Positions 10,641-21,335 of a stretch of DNA of 64,000 nucleotides are shown here, piece by piece. The DNA comes from Dromiciops gliroides. Taxonomy: Eukaryota; Chordata; Mammalia; Microbiotheria; Microbiotheriidae. Numbering within the stretch: the stretch's first letter is position 1; each line of letters starts with the position of its first letter. The stretch is from the NCBI RefSeq assembly GCF_019393635.1, contig NC_057867.1:57920492-57984491 (forward strand), given 5' to 3'. A program made the position numbers and the translations under genes. The notes beneath the pieces are model-generated. The model ran no database searches. It saw nothing but the letters and a program-made list of their open reading frames with translations, and was not told the origin of the DNA.

Positions 10641-11374
10641 TGCAACTTAGAAATTTTCGTGACAATAGAAGGGTCCAGTATGACCATGTTTTCTGAAGGC
10701 CCCTGGATGCCCAAGAAGCCCAGCTACTTCTGGTCTTTAGAGGGTCTCTGAAAAGTGCTACTGTCCTTGAGTGAGAAGAAAAGAGATACTACTGGGATGC
10801 TTCTACAAGCAGGTGTTCAACAGGAGAGATGAAAGGCAAGAGTCAAGCATAACCAAAAGAGAAGATAACTGGTACCCTGGCACTATACAAGCCTCCTCCC
10901 TTCCATGCAGTGAAATGTCTGACAAACCTGGTGCCAACACGATGCAGAAGGAATAAAGAAAGGAAGGTGGTTAATGCCACCATCTCCAAAGTAGGCCAGA
11001 CTTTGTGGCCTCTTGCCCCCCCAAAATGTTGTCTTTGAGCCCCTGAACTTAAGCTTAGTACAATGTTTAAAAACTATGGGGAAAGAAATAGATTCTGGTT
11101 TTGCATGTATAAACACAGCTGGATGTCTCTGTCCTCAGCCCCATTCTGTTCAATACTTTTATCAATGCCTCTGCTTATCCAATCAGGGCATGATGTGGAG
11201 CTGGGAGGGATGGTAGCCAATGTGCTGGCTGACAGAATTAGGCTCCCCCAAATCTCAACAAACCACAACCATGAGCTGAATCTAAGAAGATGAAGGGCAG
11301 GGGAATCAATGTGATCCTCATTCACTGAAATATTAGAAAACCATGATTTCAGCCTAACACTCCCCCCACCCTTC
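10641..11374. other. no gene seen; composition suggests old repeat debris
   Basis: No coding match. Overlapping short frames (61-83 codons) on both strands have no motif. It may include decayed flanks of the LTR fossil. Confidence 0.35.
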
Positions 11375-11530
11375 CCTTTTACCTAATAAATTCCAGTTAT
11401 ATCCTGTTGATTCTAGGATCAAATAATGATGTTTAACATTGAAAATTTTTTGCAGTCTGACTAACATTACATTTTAGTTCCCCTTCACACATACTGTGGT
11501 CTCGCCAAACTGGTCTTCTGAATGTGAACA
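11375..11530 (+). repeat. L2 LINE fragment
   Basis: CAGTCTGACTAACATTACATT, then ACTGTGGTCTCGCCAAACTG, an L2-like order also seen in the other L2 pieces here. Confidence 0.5.
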
Positions 11531-12120
11531 CTTATGCTTGAATTTTCAAGTGGCATATGAGGGGCAACTTGACTTTCATGTGAAGAAGACCTGTTGATTT
11601 TAATGGGTACTGTAACAACCATGACCTTTGAGTGGGAACTGAATAGAGGAAACATGTGAAGAAGGGGGAAGGGCATGGAAGAAATGGCATCACACTCAAC
11701 AAGGTGAAGCTGTTCCCTGCCACCAAAGCCAAGCCAAACCATCCCATGCCAAAATTCACCTGGTGAGGCCGTACATCTCTGAATCATTAAATGCATGAAC
11801 TCAAAAGGAGCAAGGTAAGGTGACCCAAAGGACAATAGAGAGATGCTCAGTGGATATAAAAAGGCAGTAGCATGCTTGCAATGACGACTTATCCACAAGA
11901 AGGGGAATAAAAGAAATAACTGAAGTCACGTAACTGGGAACAGAAGTAGGACAGTCAAGCTGGGACAGTGAACAGTTTAAGTATTACACTGGTACCCATG
12001 AACTACTGAAAGAAATGGAAGAAGGCCTTCAAAGCATTTGGTTGGATCCTCTGTGGGACACTTCTGGGAAAGAATTGCTCAGGATGAGAAAGGATGGCTA
12101 GGATGTCTGCAATTAGAGTG
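11531..12120. other. no gene seen
   Basis: The 137-codon minus-strand frame at 11485-11898 has no family signature and overlaps a LINE fragment, so it is not called as a gene. No clear repeat otherwise. Confidence 0.35.
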
Positions 12121-12320
12121 GACAGAGGGCTGGACTTCGAACCACATAACCTTGGTGGAAGGGAATCTTGTCTCAGCCATGTAAAATGTGTAATCGTGGG
12201 CAAACCATTTAATTTCTCAGAGGCTCCATTGGTTCATCTGTAAAATGAGGATAATAATAATACCTGCACTATTTCCCCCAAGGTTTTACAAACCACAACA
12301 TGAGTTCTTTTATTATCTCT
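12121..12320 (+). repeat. tRNA/MIR-type SINE fragment
   Basis: GTAATCGTGGGCAAACC, CTCATTGG-like text as GGCTCCATTGGTTCATCTG, TAAAATGAGGATAATAATAA and ATACCTGCACTATTTCCC: the SINE distal half. Confidence 0.65.
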
Positions 12321-12479
12321 GTTGCAGGCACCATCATTTTTCTAGTCACCCAGTTCTGCGAACTCAAAAGTTGACCTTTTGTTTCTTCACCCACTTCCCC
12401 CCCTACAATAGCCAATCACTCACGCAATTCTGTCAGTTTTAACTTCACAAATTTTCTACCATCGATCCTTTTTCTCCAC

Positions 12480-12960
12480 CCAGGCTTGCTACAACTATAA
12501 TTCAGTCTCTCACGACTCTTTGCCTAGAATATTACAGCCAACTCTCAAGTAGTCTCCCCTTCTCCATTCTCTCACTTCCAATCAATATTCTCTACCAGAT
12601 GCCAAAACATTCTTCCTGAAACCTAGATCTGGCCATGTTACTTTCTTGCTCACAAACTTTCCCAAGTGCCCCATTGCCTTTAGAATAAAAAAGACAAACT
12701 CCAAAGTCTGCCACTCTAGATGCTCCACAATCTGACTTTAATATGCCTTGACAAACTTATTTTCACAGACCACTGCTTGATATCAGCCAAATTGGATGTT
12801 CCCCAAACTCAAGGTTTCATCTACTACCTCGATTCATTCACATAAGCTACCTTGTCTTCCCTTCACAATCCTCTATCAAGGCATAGCTCAAATAACCTAA
12901 CCCTCCTCCAAAGAGCCTTCCCAGGTTCCCACAGCTGTCAGGACTGCAATAGGGGTATTA
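12480..12960 (+). repeat. L2 LINE 3' region
   Basis: CTACAACTATAATTCAGTC, CTGAAACCTAGATCTGGCC, TTGCCTTTAGAATAAAAAAG, CAAGGCATAGCTCAAATAACC, AGAGCCTTCCCAGGTTCCC: successive L2 3' landmarks. No coding capacity remains. Confidence 0.75.
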
Positions 12961-13082
12961 GAATAAGAATTTGACCTATTAGACCTGTGATTTCCCTGGT
13001 GTTGGCAACTCCCTAGTCAAGGAACTCCCTCCATTAAGGCAGGTCTCCCCCTCTGCTCACTATCTAAGGGAGCTGCATAAAA

Positions 13083-13249
13083 CAGGGCTTCTTAAACTTT
13101 TTCCACTCATGACCCCTTTTTGCCAGAGAAATTTTTATGTGAATCCAGGTATATAGGTATATGACAGGTCTACAAATAAAACATTTACTGCCAAATTTTT
13201 CTCAACCCCCACATTCAGTTATCAAGCACCCACAGTTTAAGAAGCTTTG
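13083..13249. mobile_element. small hAT-type DNA transposon (non-autonomous), both terminal inverted repeats visible
   Basis: The left end reads CAGGGCTTCTTAAACT and the right end AGTTTAAGAAGCTTTG, inverted repeats of 16 bp with two differences. Inside are ACTCATGACCCCTTTTTGCC and ACATTCAGTTATCAAGCACC. The 8-bp flanks GCATAAAA and GAGTAAAG are a plausible but diverged target duplication (hAT elements make 8 bp). It is 167 bp long and carries no transposase. Confidence 0.8.
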
Positions 13250-13410
13250 GAGTAAAGCATTGAGCAGTTCTATGATTTGCCCAGCATCACAAAGTCAAGA
13301 TATGTCCAAGGCAGGACTACCTTACTATGGCTGCCCATACACAGTGGTAATAATACTAATAATAACAACACAGGAAGGCAATGTTGCACAAGAAGTAGAT
13401 AGCTGGTCTG

Positions 13411-13833
13411 TGTGAGAATCAGGGTGCCACCCCCTGCTGAGGAAGACATTGTGAGAACCAAGGCGAGGCCCCCACGAAAAGAAAGCATGTGACTAGTGTC
13501 CAGAAGCTGCCTGGCCTCAGGAAGTTACATCTACTCATAGACCGCCTGTAAGTCATGTCAATCAATGGACCAGCCAATTAGCTTGGGGCTGTGTGTAGGG
13601 ACTACCCCTCTTCTGGTCCTGAAGGAAGCTTCCACTAGAACTTACCGAGGATCGTTCCTTTTCATTTGGGAACTGGCGTGTGGTGGCAGAACTTCACGTG
13701 TTCTCTTTGGAAGCGTGGATAGCTAGGTGAAGATAGCTTTCTCTCTCTCTTTCTTTGTTAACCCCTAATATATTTTAATAAATGCTTAAAAGCCTAAACT
13801 GTTGCTGAATTTATCAGTGAACTTTGCTAGTTC

Positions 13834-13836
<3 letters not shown>
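13411..13836 (+). mobile_element. solo LTR-like fossil, ends not fixed
   Basis: Starts near TGTGAGAATCAGGGTGCC. It contains a CAATCAATGGACCAGCCAAT block, a CT-rich run (13740-13755), and then TATATTTTAATAAATGCTTAA with a poly(A) signal and a short U5-like end before the (AC)n tract. No internal retroviral sequence nearby. Old and broken. Confidence 0.6.

Positions 13837-13870
<34 letters not shown>
13837..13870 (+). repeat. (AC)n microsatellite followed by G10
   Basis: Seventeen AC units, then T and a run of about ten G (13872-13881). Confidence 0.97.
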
Positions 13871-13872
<2 letters not shown>

Positions 13873-13881
13873 GGGGGGGGG

Positions 13882-14469
13882 CGCAGATAAGGAGATCACA
13901 CATTAGATTTTAAATATCACATTTGGGAGTCAGAAAGACCCGAATTCCAGTCCTGGTTGCCTTTTCCAGTTTTATATTCACTTGTTCTCTTTCATACTGC
14001 TTCTCTTGGTACTTACTTTGTCATTGGTAATGCATTTTGGGAGAGGCAGTGTGCCTCTGAGACCACCTCTCAATCCATTAACTCTCCTTGTGTTGAAATT
14101 CAGCTCAACAAAAGCCCTTAGTTTTACTTCTCTATGTGTATACCTTACATTGCTCCCACATAAAGAACAGGCTTATGGTAGACAGACGTTTTAATTTCCA
14201 GATAAGATTCCCCATAAAATACTGAAAAATGCCTTGTATATAGTAGGTATTTAATAAATGTCGGTGGGGTTGAGTTGCAATAAATAGTCAAGAATTGCAT
14301 AGGGTATTTCAGCTTGGGGAAGGAAATGACACTAAATGACTAAGTTCCATTCTAATACTGATTCTCTGAAAAGGCAGAAGATATGACAAAAAGTTAAATG
14401 TGGGGAACGGTACTATTAGAATTTTACAACTGAAACTCACACACAAGGCAATATAACGATACAATATGA
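13882..14469. other. no gene seen; L2-tail scrap
   Basis: 14215-14280 resembles an L2 3' end (ATAGTAGGTATTTAATAAATG). The rest is unremarkable. Confidence 0.4.
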
Positions 14470-14840
14470 GCAAATTCCACTTTAATTGTTTTTCAGCAAC
14501 TCTCTTTCCCTGGCTTCACTGGGAGAGGGCATTGGTGCACTTCTGATGCAATCAATTTGACGTGGGCATAATACAAATCTAAAGAATTGAAAGTGTAGGC
14601 GCTGTAATTGCCTATTCCAGTGTTCTTGTGCATGATGAGAAACAATGCACAGAAATCCTTCATGGTGTTCAGATGCTGGTTTTCACCCTCAGAGGCCTCA
14701 AAAGGAGAGGAGAGTGAAGCCATGTGTGTGAGGGCCTATTACAATAAGTGGGCATGGAAGGCATTGTGCTCTCTGGAACATTCAGCCAAGAGAAGTGGAG
14801 GGCCTTGCATGACCTTGGCTTGGTTGTCAAGCTCTTAAAA
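14470..14840. other. unique-looking block, candidate conserved non-coding element
   Basis: No repeat text. Contains TTGACGTGGGCATAATAC, GGCGCTGTAATTGCCTATTC and CAGTGTTCTTGTGCATGATG. Frames on both strands (76, 76 and 88 codons) overlap and do not look coding. The call rests only on absence of repeats and balanced composition. Confidence 0.3.
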
Positions 14841-15559
14841 ACAGACATAAAGAGATGAATGGGGGCTTGGTACCTGACGACAGCAGTCACATTGGTATTT
14901 ACATAGAAAACTCCTTCTGCAGCCAGAAATATCACCGATGTACCGAAGACAACTCTTGGAGTCTAGGCATTCAATCAGTTCAATGTCTTCATAATATGCA
15001 TTTCTGAAGACAGAGCCAAATGCTATAAGCTATTCTCATGAAAATTTCCTACTGGAACTCCATATAAGCACAGAATACTGAACAGCTATGGGACAAGGCT
15101 TACATGACTTTTGCAATTAGTTCCCCCTACAAAACATTTGGGGAAGATTGGTTGCCCAATTTTTAAAGCACTTGATTTTAGTATCTATTCTTCTGTCCCC
15201 TTTACTATACCTCTGTTCATCTCAAGGGAAAGTGACTCAGTGGTCAAGTTGTGATTAAGTGTCCATTTGTTCTTTAGTATCTAGGACTCATTTTCTTTTC
15301 ATATAACAAGCAGTGATAGCCTCCTCAGATAAACCCAATAAAACGGTTCTCATTCTGGTTTCTAAGATGATGAAGTGTTTATTAAATCATGAAGACACAA
15401 ACCTGATTAAAGAAAGGGTTGCTCCTAAATTATCCAGCTCATGAGAAATAAAAATACAGATGTTGACTTGGCACTTTCAGTTCAATTCAATCCAATAAAT
15501 ATTCACCATGTGCTCTATAGCGCAACCTCTGAAATCTCACTACAGTACAGAGGTGACCC
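14841..15559. other. no gene seen
   Basis: Unique-looking sequence. The 99-codon frame at 15441-15740 runs into a SINE and is rejected. Confidence 0.35.
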
Positions 15560-15785
15560 TGGTTTCTTCAAGGTCAGGTCAATGGAGCATGAGCTATGGG
15601 AGCTCCTGCCCTGGGAAGGTGACATACTGGGAAGAGCATCAGCTGTCCCATTTCCTATCTTAGTAACTTTAGAAAAGTCACTTCCTATCTCTGGGCCTCA
15701 ATTATACCAACTGCAAAATTTAGGGGGATGGACTAGATAGATCATCTCTAATATCTCTTGTAACTCTAAATCTATGAGATTTCAT
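15560..15785 (+). repeat. tRNA/MIR-type SINE, distal half
   Basis: GAAAAGTCACTTCCTATCTC, TGGGCCTCAATTATACC, GGGGATGGACTAGATAGATC, TAACTCTAAATCTATGAG in order. Confidence 0.7.
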
Positions 15786-16049
15786 GGATCCCTCATTTCT
15801 TCACCCTTTGAAATGTGGTATAGGGCCCAACCATTCAACTGAAACTGCTTTTTCAAGGGTTAGCGAGGAACACTCAATTGTAAAAGCTGAGAATTGTCTT
15901 CACTTTCCTGCAGCTTAGACTCTGGTGAACACTCCTGTCCTAGGTACTCTCTCTCCCCCTTGCCTTCCATGACACTGCTCTCTCCTGGGTCTCCTTTCTG
16001 TATGTTTCCTTTGCTAAATCATCATCCAAGCCCTTTTTTCACTGACAGG

Positions 16050-16480
16050 GCCACTGTCCTAGTTCAAACCATCATCCCTGGTCACCCAGACTATCATAAT
16101 AGCCGCAAAATCAATGCCCTTGATTCAATACTCTTCCTTCTATAACCCATCTCTGACATAGGAACAATATTTTGGCAACTATGGTACAAGTCTGTTCCAG
16201 TCCTGTTCCTACCCCCTAACCCTCCCATGGCCTCTAGCATCAGATACAAACTCATCAAACTAGCATTTACAGCCTTCCACAGTCTTTCTCCCACAAACCT
16301 TTGCAGCCATAATTGCATGGAATTGTTCCCTTTAATGGACTCTACATTCTAGTCAAACTGTACCCCAAACCTGACAGCCCATTTCTCACCTTTGCAGAAG
16401 CCATCCACTGATCCAGGCACATAGACCTTGCCTTGTTTCTGACCATCAAAATCATCATATTCTTTCAAGGCTCAAATGAA
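16050..16480 (+). repeat. L2 LINE 3' region
   Basis: CCAGACTATCATAATAGCC, GCATCAGATACAAACTCATC, TTACAGCCTTCCACAGTC, ACATTCTAGTCAAACTGTACC, TTGCAGAAGCCATCCACTG. Diverged L2. Confidence 0.7.
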
Positions 16481-16484
16481 GGTG

Positions 16485-16600
16485 GTAAAGGGACTTGCCT
16501 AAGGTCACATATCTGGAGAGCAATGTAGGATAGTCAGAATTCAAACCCAGACACCCCTCTTACTTCTTTCTGTCGTACCATGATGGCTCTCTTGAGCCAT
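16485..16600 (+). repeat. MIR-type fragment
   Basis: GGACTTGCCTAAGGTCACAT, AGAATTCAAACCCAGACACC. Confidence 0.6.
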
Positions 16601-16878
16601 TAGATGGAGAGTGTATCAATAAATGCAATCAATAACTAAAGGAGACAGGAGAAAATGGAATCAAGAGAACACCTGGAGGAATTAGTTGTGATTACATGCA
16701 GTGTGTTGTTTTGGGGTTTGTTTTTTTTAATTTGTTATGGATCAGCACACATACCAGCAGAAAGATGACACACACACACAAGCTTGTCAAAAATCACACA
16801 TCTGTCAAGTGTGCCAAATGCTTCTATCTTGAAACTAAAACTTATGCCCTTCTCAACAAATGCAGACCCACATTCTTT

Positions 16879-17033
16879 TTTTATTAATTTGTGGGGCAAT
16901 GAGGGTTAAGTGACTTGCCCAGGGTCACACAGCTAGTAAGTGTCAAGTGTCTGAGGCCAGATTTGAAATCAGGTCTTCCTGAATCCAGGGCCAGTGCTTT
17001 ATCCACTGTGCAACCTAGCTGCTCCCCCGCCCA
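16879..17033 (-). mobile_element. marsupial tRNA-derived SINE, minus strand, with target duplication
   Basis: Read on the minus strand it has the GGAGCAGCTAGGTTGCACAG head and ends in an A-rich tail (T-rich on plus). An 11-bp direct repeat CCACATTCTTT flanks it at 16868-16878 and 17034-17044, fixing the insertion site. Confidence 0.93.
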
Positions 17034-17231
17034 CCACATTCTTTCTCTTAACCTTATTACAATAAAGCTCTCTTAAGAATCTTCTCTTCTCCTTCCCTTG
17101 TTTGCCTGCTGCAGTTCCTTTCAGCAGTGAACACACAAAAATGAGTGGTTGGTAAGCACTGAGTTATGTGAGAATGTGTGACCCATTTATAGTGTGGGTA
17201 TAGTATTGCTTTTTACCTCATTGTGTATGTT

Positions 17232-17234
<3 letters not shown>

Positions 17235-17264
<30 letters not shown>
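17235..17264 (+). repeat. (TG)n microsatellite
   Basis: About 15 TG units within a longer TG/TTTG-rich stretch. Confidence 0.95.
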
Positions 17265-17265
<1 letters not shown>

Positions 17266-17927
17266 CGTGTTTGCTCAATTTAAACACCATAAGGGTCTAT
17301 GACTTCCTGGGTAAGGGTACTATCACCTTTGGTGCAGGTCACAACCCTTCCACAACTTAGTAGGTGATTTTAATAGATAAGAAATGAAATATATGGAATT
17401 TTAATCTATTATTTATACATTTATTTAGTACACCACAAAACTGCACTTATTGTTTATAGTCATTCATCAAATGGTCTCAAAAACAAATGATTTTAAATCA
17501 GAGACTAATTTTCAAAGTATCAAAAGACTTCTATTTTTTCAACTCTCTGCTATCCAGAGCAAGGACGTCACAAATGGGTGGCACACAGCTGGCCTAAAGG
17601 GTAAACCCATGAGCAGATATTCATTGTTCAGTTCAAGGAACTAGATGTTTCTGTGGTGGCAGTATTAACAATGGTCTTTATGAATAACAGCTCAAAAAAA
17701 AATAATCCATCACCTGGCAACCATCCTCAGGTTGATGAGCTCTTATGAACTTAGCTAGGTTGATCCTCAAATAACAGATGGAAAGTCCCTTGCTAGAAGC
17801 TTTTCTAGATTGGTCAGGCCTACTAGACCTCATTCTCTCCTGTCTTAACCTTCAAAAACTCATATCACTTCTGTGTGAAGATCAAGTGACAGAGTAAAAC
17901 CTCCATGGACATGTTAGGTGTTATGAT
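17265..17927. other. no gene seen
   Basis: AT-rich sequence without a recognisable repeat or coding signal. Confidence 0.4.
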
Positions 17928-18080
17928 CCAGAAAGTAATGTGCTTTATATGTGTGTGTATGTGTATATATACATATACATGAGCCATGTATATGTATATA
18001 TACTAATATACATAAGCCAGAAAGTAATGTTATATACACACACATATATACATATACATATATGTATATATGTGTGTGTA
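17928..18080. repeat. two perfect AT-rich palindromes in a duplicated block
   Basis: Palindrome 1 has 18-bp perfect arms at 17963-17980 and 17986-18003 with a 5-nt spacer GAGCC. Palindrome 2 has 20-bp perfect arms at 18035-18054 and 18061-18080 with a 6-nt spacer TACATA. Each is preceded by the same 14-mer CCAGAAAGTAATGT (17928 and 18017), so the block looks duplicated. Cruciform extrusion is possible. Confidence 0.92.
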
Positions 18081-18112
18081 AGATAGATAGATAGATAGAT
18101 TGATAGATAGAT
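18081..18112 (+). repeat. (GATA)n microsatellite
   Basis: About eight AGAT units with one TGAT variant, directly after palindrome 2. Confidence 0.95.
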
Positions 18113-19003
18113 GTCTTTTCTTTATCTTCCTTGAATCTTTGCCATACCAATCAATACTATACCAGTGCTATCTCATGGCTATAAGTTGGGGAAAATTCCA
18201 GCATTTCACAGAAGGTAATGGAGAGGTACAGAGAAGCTGTGAACAGACTATACCATACAACAAATAAAGGACCTCAAAGAGGAAGCAGGGTAACAGACAC
18301 TGCCAGAGAACTGCGTGACCAAAAAGAAGGTAAACTGATCTAATGTCCAGAGCAAGAGAAGATGCTGATACCATGCAAGTGTTTCCCTGGTATATTCATA
18401 ATGTCAAGAAAGCCAAGAAGGCCTCCAGCACATTGGGTGGATAGCCTATGGGAACTATACAGGATGACATGGACAGAAGTTGCACAGCATGGGCAGGAAG
18501 GGATGGGCTGCAATCTGCATCACTGGAGGGAACATCTACATGATGAGACCAGATTCACTGGAATATTCAGGTGTTCCCAGTATCCTAATGTAATTTCAAA
18601 TTTTAAAAATTTCACAATTGTCTGTTCATCATTTTATTCCTCCTCCTTTTTGTTGTTTTTTAAATAGAGACCCTGCAACCATGTTTTAGGGGAGAATGCT
18701 GATTATCTATGTGTACAATAAGCTATGCGTATTTCATATACCCTTATCCCTAGGCATGTTCTCAGAAGTTGGTGGGAAAATGAAAATTTGTAATTAACTC
18801 TCTTCTCTCCCTGATCTAAAGGAGAGCTGTGTCATTGTATTCCCCAGGTGACTATGTGCTATGCCAGGAGCTGAAGGCAAAGCAGGAGAGGCATACAAGG
18901 ACAGGAGAGGGAGGCTTTGTGTTGCATGCTGTCTTGGGCAGGATGCTGTTGGTTTTGTTTTATTGGCAATGGCTGGGGATAAGTTGTCCCCATACTCCCC
19001 CAA
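18113..19003. other. no gene seen
   Basis: The 101-codon frame at 18362-18667 has no recognisable motif. 18360-18580 may be an old repeat, since wording partly resembles 34.5-34.7 kb. Nothing else identified. Confidence 0.35.
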
Positions 19004-19024
19004 CACCACCACCACCACCACCAC
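19004..19024 (+). repeat. (CCA)n short tandem repeat
   Basis: Seven ACC/CCA units. The Pro/Thr-rich and Val-rich frames across it are artefacts. Confidence 0.9.
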
Positions 19025-19349
19025 TGAGAGCTCCCAGCACACAGAATGATTGCCCTTCGTTGTCATAACACAAAAGGTCTTGGACAAAGGAAAGATGACA
19101 GCCTAACCAGGATATCCTCCTCTCTGCTGATGGGTCCCCATTTGTGCCCCCAGATAGCACATGAGCAATAAGCAAGCGCCTCTGTATGTTTGCTGCTCCT
19201 TGGCCATGGCTGCTCATACCCCAAGATTGCCTAAATGAGAAGGGCTAGAGTAGAGAGAAGGAATGGGGGAACCCAGCACACGTGACCACATCAGAGATGT
19301 AACATGATTTAAGACAACATTTTGTGGAATAAGTTATCTCACTGTAATA

Positions 19350-19610
19350 CCAAGAGGCCGAACCCTACAGTCAGAATGGGCCTTAGAAGTTATCTGGACC
19401 AAGCCCTATCCAGAGTGGCAATACCTTCCAAGAAATCCCTAATGAACACCTGCCACAGGAATACTGTGAGGTCACTCCCTACTCCCTAATCAGGCAACTC
19501 ATTCCAGTTTGGGACAGTCCTAAATAATACAAAGTTCTTACATTAGCCCAAACCTGGCTCCCTGAAGCTTCTACCTGCAGGCCTAGATCTGTATTACTCT
19601 GTCACCAAAC
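19350..19610 (-). repeat. CR1/L3-type LINE 3' fragment, minus strand
   Basis: GGGCCTTAGAAGTTATCTGG, CAGGCAACTCATTCCAGTTTG, GACAGTCCTAAATAATAC, CCTGAAGCTTCTACCTGC. On the minus strand this is the distal CR1/L3 part, as at 58490-59010. Confidence 0.65.
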
Positions 19611-19639
19611 TGCATAATATGTCATTAAATAAAATAAAA

Positions 19640-19770
19640 ACAAAATAAAATATGCTTGCTACCTTTGTGACCTTGTACAAGGAGCTTCCCCTCTCTAGGG
19701 CAGAGTTTCCCCTTGTAAAATGAGTAAGATTAACTGGATGACTTCTAAGATTCCTTCTCACTCGAAATTT
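19640..19770 (+). repeat. tRNA/MIR-type SINE fragment
   Basis: TGTGACCTTGTACAAGG, GCAGAGTTTCCCCTTG, TAAAATGAGTAAGATTAACTG. Confidence 0.65.
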
Positions 19771-19779
19771 CTCCCCCGG

Positions 19780-20130
19780 GATGTGAATTCACCTTTTCCT
19801 TCCTACCCTTGCACATGGACTTTGTTTCATCTGCAAATATCCTAGTTTCGCCTTCACCTTGACTTTGCAATTAGATCTCCTAGAACCAATCTGGCAACAG
19901 AGCAGAATGGCACAATTTCTTCTATTTGTACAATAAACTTGGCTTAATTGAAACAGTGGGCAGTCACCATTTTCTAAAAATAATTATTATTTTGGGGAGA
20001 GGAGCAGGGATTAGACTTTTTTAAAATCCTTAGTTCTCATACAATTTATATTCCCAGTACCTCTTTTCTCTTTGGACATTAAACAAGAAAAACAGGTGCT
20101 TGATATCATTTCTACATCTGGTCAAACACC
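19780..20130. other. unique-looking block, candidate conserved non-coding element
   Basis: No repeat text. AT-rich core with GTACAATAAACTTGGCTTAA and AAATAATTATTATTTTGGG. Only absence of repeats supports the idea. Confidence 0.3.
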
Positions 20131-20532
20131 ATTTGACCCCTTGTTATGGATAAACTTTCATAGATCACAGGCCATTTGGAATATTCTTGTGACCTTGCAG
20201 CCAGTAGTATCATTAAGCAAAATGGGCTTTTGAGACTATGTCATCTTTTTTTCAAAAGCTATCATCTTTTCAATTAAAATGCTGGACCCCTTCCTTAGCT
20301 TTAAAAAAAGAAGGAGGTCAAGGTATTCCAAGAGGCCATTTTACCTTTCCAGGAATGGACCTCACCAGCACTAATAAGTTAGCATTATCCTTGAGCATTT
20401 ATCAATATACTAGCTCTTTGGGATAACAAGAGATCAAAGACAGGAACCTGGGCTGGAGGGGCTGCTGGAAAGAGAAGACGACATATTTTTAAAAACTAGA
20501 AAGAAAAGAAAAAAAAACAAGAGTATTGGTAA
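20131..20532. other. no gene seen
   Basis: Unremarkable sequence ending in an A-rich run (20470-20520) just upstream of the 7SL copy. Confidence 0.4.
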
Positions 20533-20699
20533 ACCAGGCATGGTGGTGCACATCTATAATACCCTTCACTAGGGAAGCTGAGGCTGGTGGATTCCTTGAT
20601 CTTGGCAGTTGGGGGTACAGTAGGAATCGAGCTGATCAGATGTCTGTACTAAGTCCAGAAAAAATATGTTAAGCCCCCAGGAGCAGTGGTGAGGCTGCT
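20533..20699 (+). pseudogene. 7SL (SRP) RNA retropseudogene, 3'-truncated
   Basis: Functional 7SL is the RNA scaffold of the cytosolic signal recognition particle. This copy starts at the 7SL 5' end: CCAGGCATGGTGGTGCACATC against recalled GCCGGGCGCGGTGGCGCGTGCC. It then has AGGGAAGCTGAGGCTGGTGG, GCTGATCAGATGTCTGTAC, TAAGTCCAGAA and AATATGTTAAGCCCCCAGGAG, in line with 7SL to roughly nucleotide 175 of about 300. Many CpG-to-TpG-type differences and loss of the 3' Alu-domain half argue against function. It is joined directly to SINE-like tail text, so it may be a template-switch chimera. Confidence 0.82.
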
Positions 20700-20820
20700 A
20701 TGAAATAAAATGTGCAAAGTGCTGGGCAAACCTTAAAATACTATGTTAGCTAACTAGTCATGCAATTAGTACAATTTAAGCTCCTATCATGTACCAGGCA
20801 CTGTGCTAGGGATATAAAGA
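20700..20820 (+). repeat. SINE-type 3' tail and MIR head fragment after the 7SL copy
   Basis: GAAATAAAATGTGCAAAGTG, CTGGGCAAACCTTAAAATAC and ATGTTAGCTAAC resemble the 3' end of CORE/MIR-type SINEs. 20775-20815 (CCTATCATGTACCAGGCAC) is a second MIR 5' scrap. Confidence 0.6.
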
Positions 20821-21214
20821 AAGGCCAAAAGAAAATAAAGGACAACCAAAAAAACCCCATTTAACTTTTTAATAGATATGAAGTGAAATATATTTAAGTA
20901 CCTATTATATATGTTACCATATGTACACAAGAAAGCTAGAGCTTTATTTTCCAAATTAATTTTTCTGGTAAGTCTACAGAATGAAGAATTTTCAACTTAA
21001 TAATTGTCAACACATCAGAAGTACTGAATGGTTGCAATATACTAATACAAGGTCAAAGATCAACAACCATGGCATACTGTTGGGCCAAGCAGGTTTAGAA
21101 GCCCAACTAAGCACATGAGGTAGGCATTCACCATCAGGCTTTAGGCCCCATTTTTAGGAATCCTTTAGAATTTGTGGATATCACCATTGGGCCATAAAAT
21201 GTACAAAGAATATT
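20821..21214. other. no feature seen
   Basis: AT-rich sequence without a recognisable repeat or gene. Confidence 0.4.
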
Positions 21215-21335
21215 CCCCACCAAAGGGTAGAGTAATTTATCCTGGGCCATGTAACTACAAGTTTTCAGAGTCAGGCCGAGAGGCCAGGCTTCCTGTCTCC
21301 AGACCCAGTAACCTTTCCTCTATTCCACTCCAAAT
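21215..21335 (+). repeat. MIR 3' fragment
   Basis: TAATTTATCCTGGGCCATG, GAGTCAGGCCGAGAGGCCAGG, CAGACCCAGTAACCTTTCC. Weak match. Confidence 0.45.

Noticed and set aside
17928-18112. CRISPR-like array
   Set aside because: Only two units, which are AT-rich palindromes in a mammalian genome; no repeat-spacer regularity.
20533-20699. Functional 7SL RNA gene
   Set aside because: The 3' half needed to rebuild the Alu domain is missing and differences from 7SL are many.
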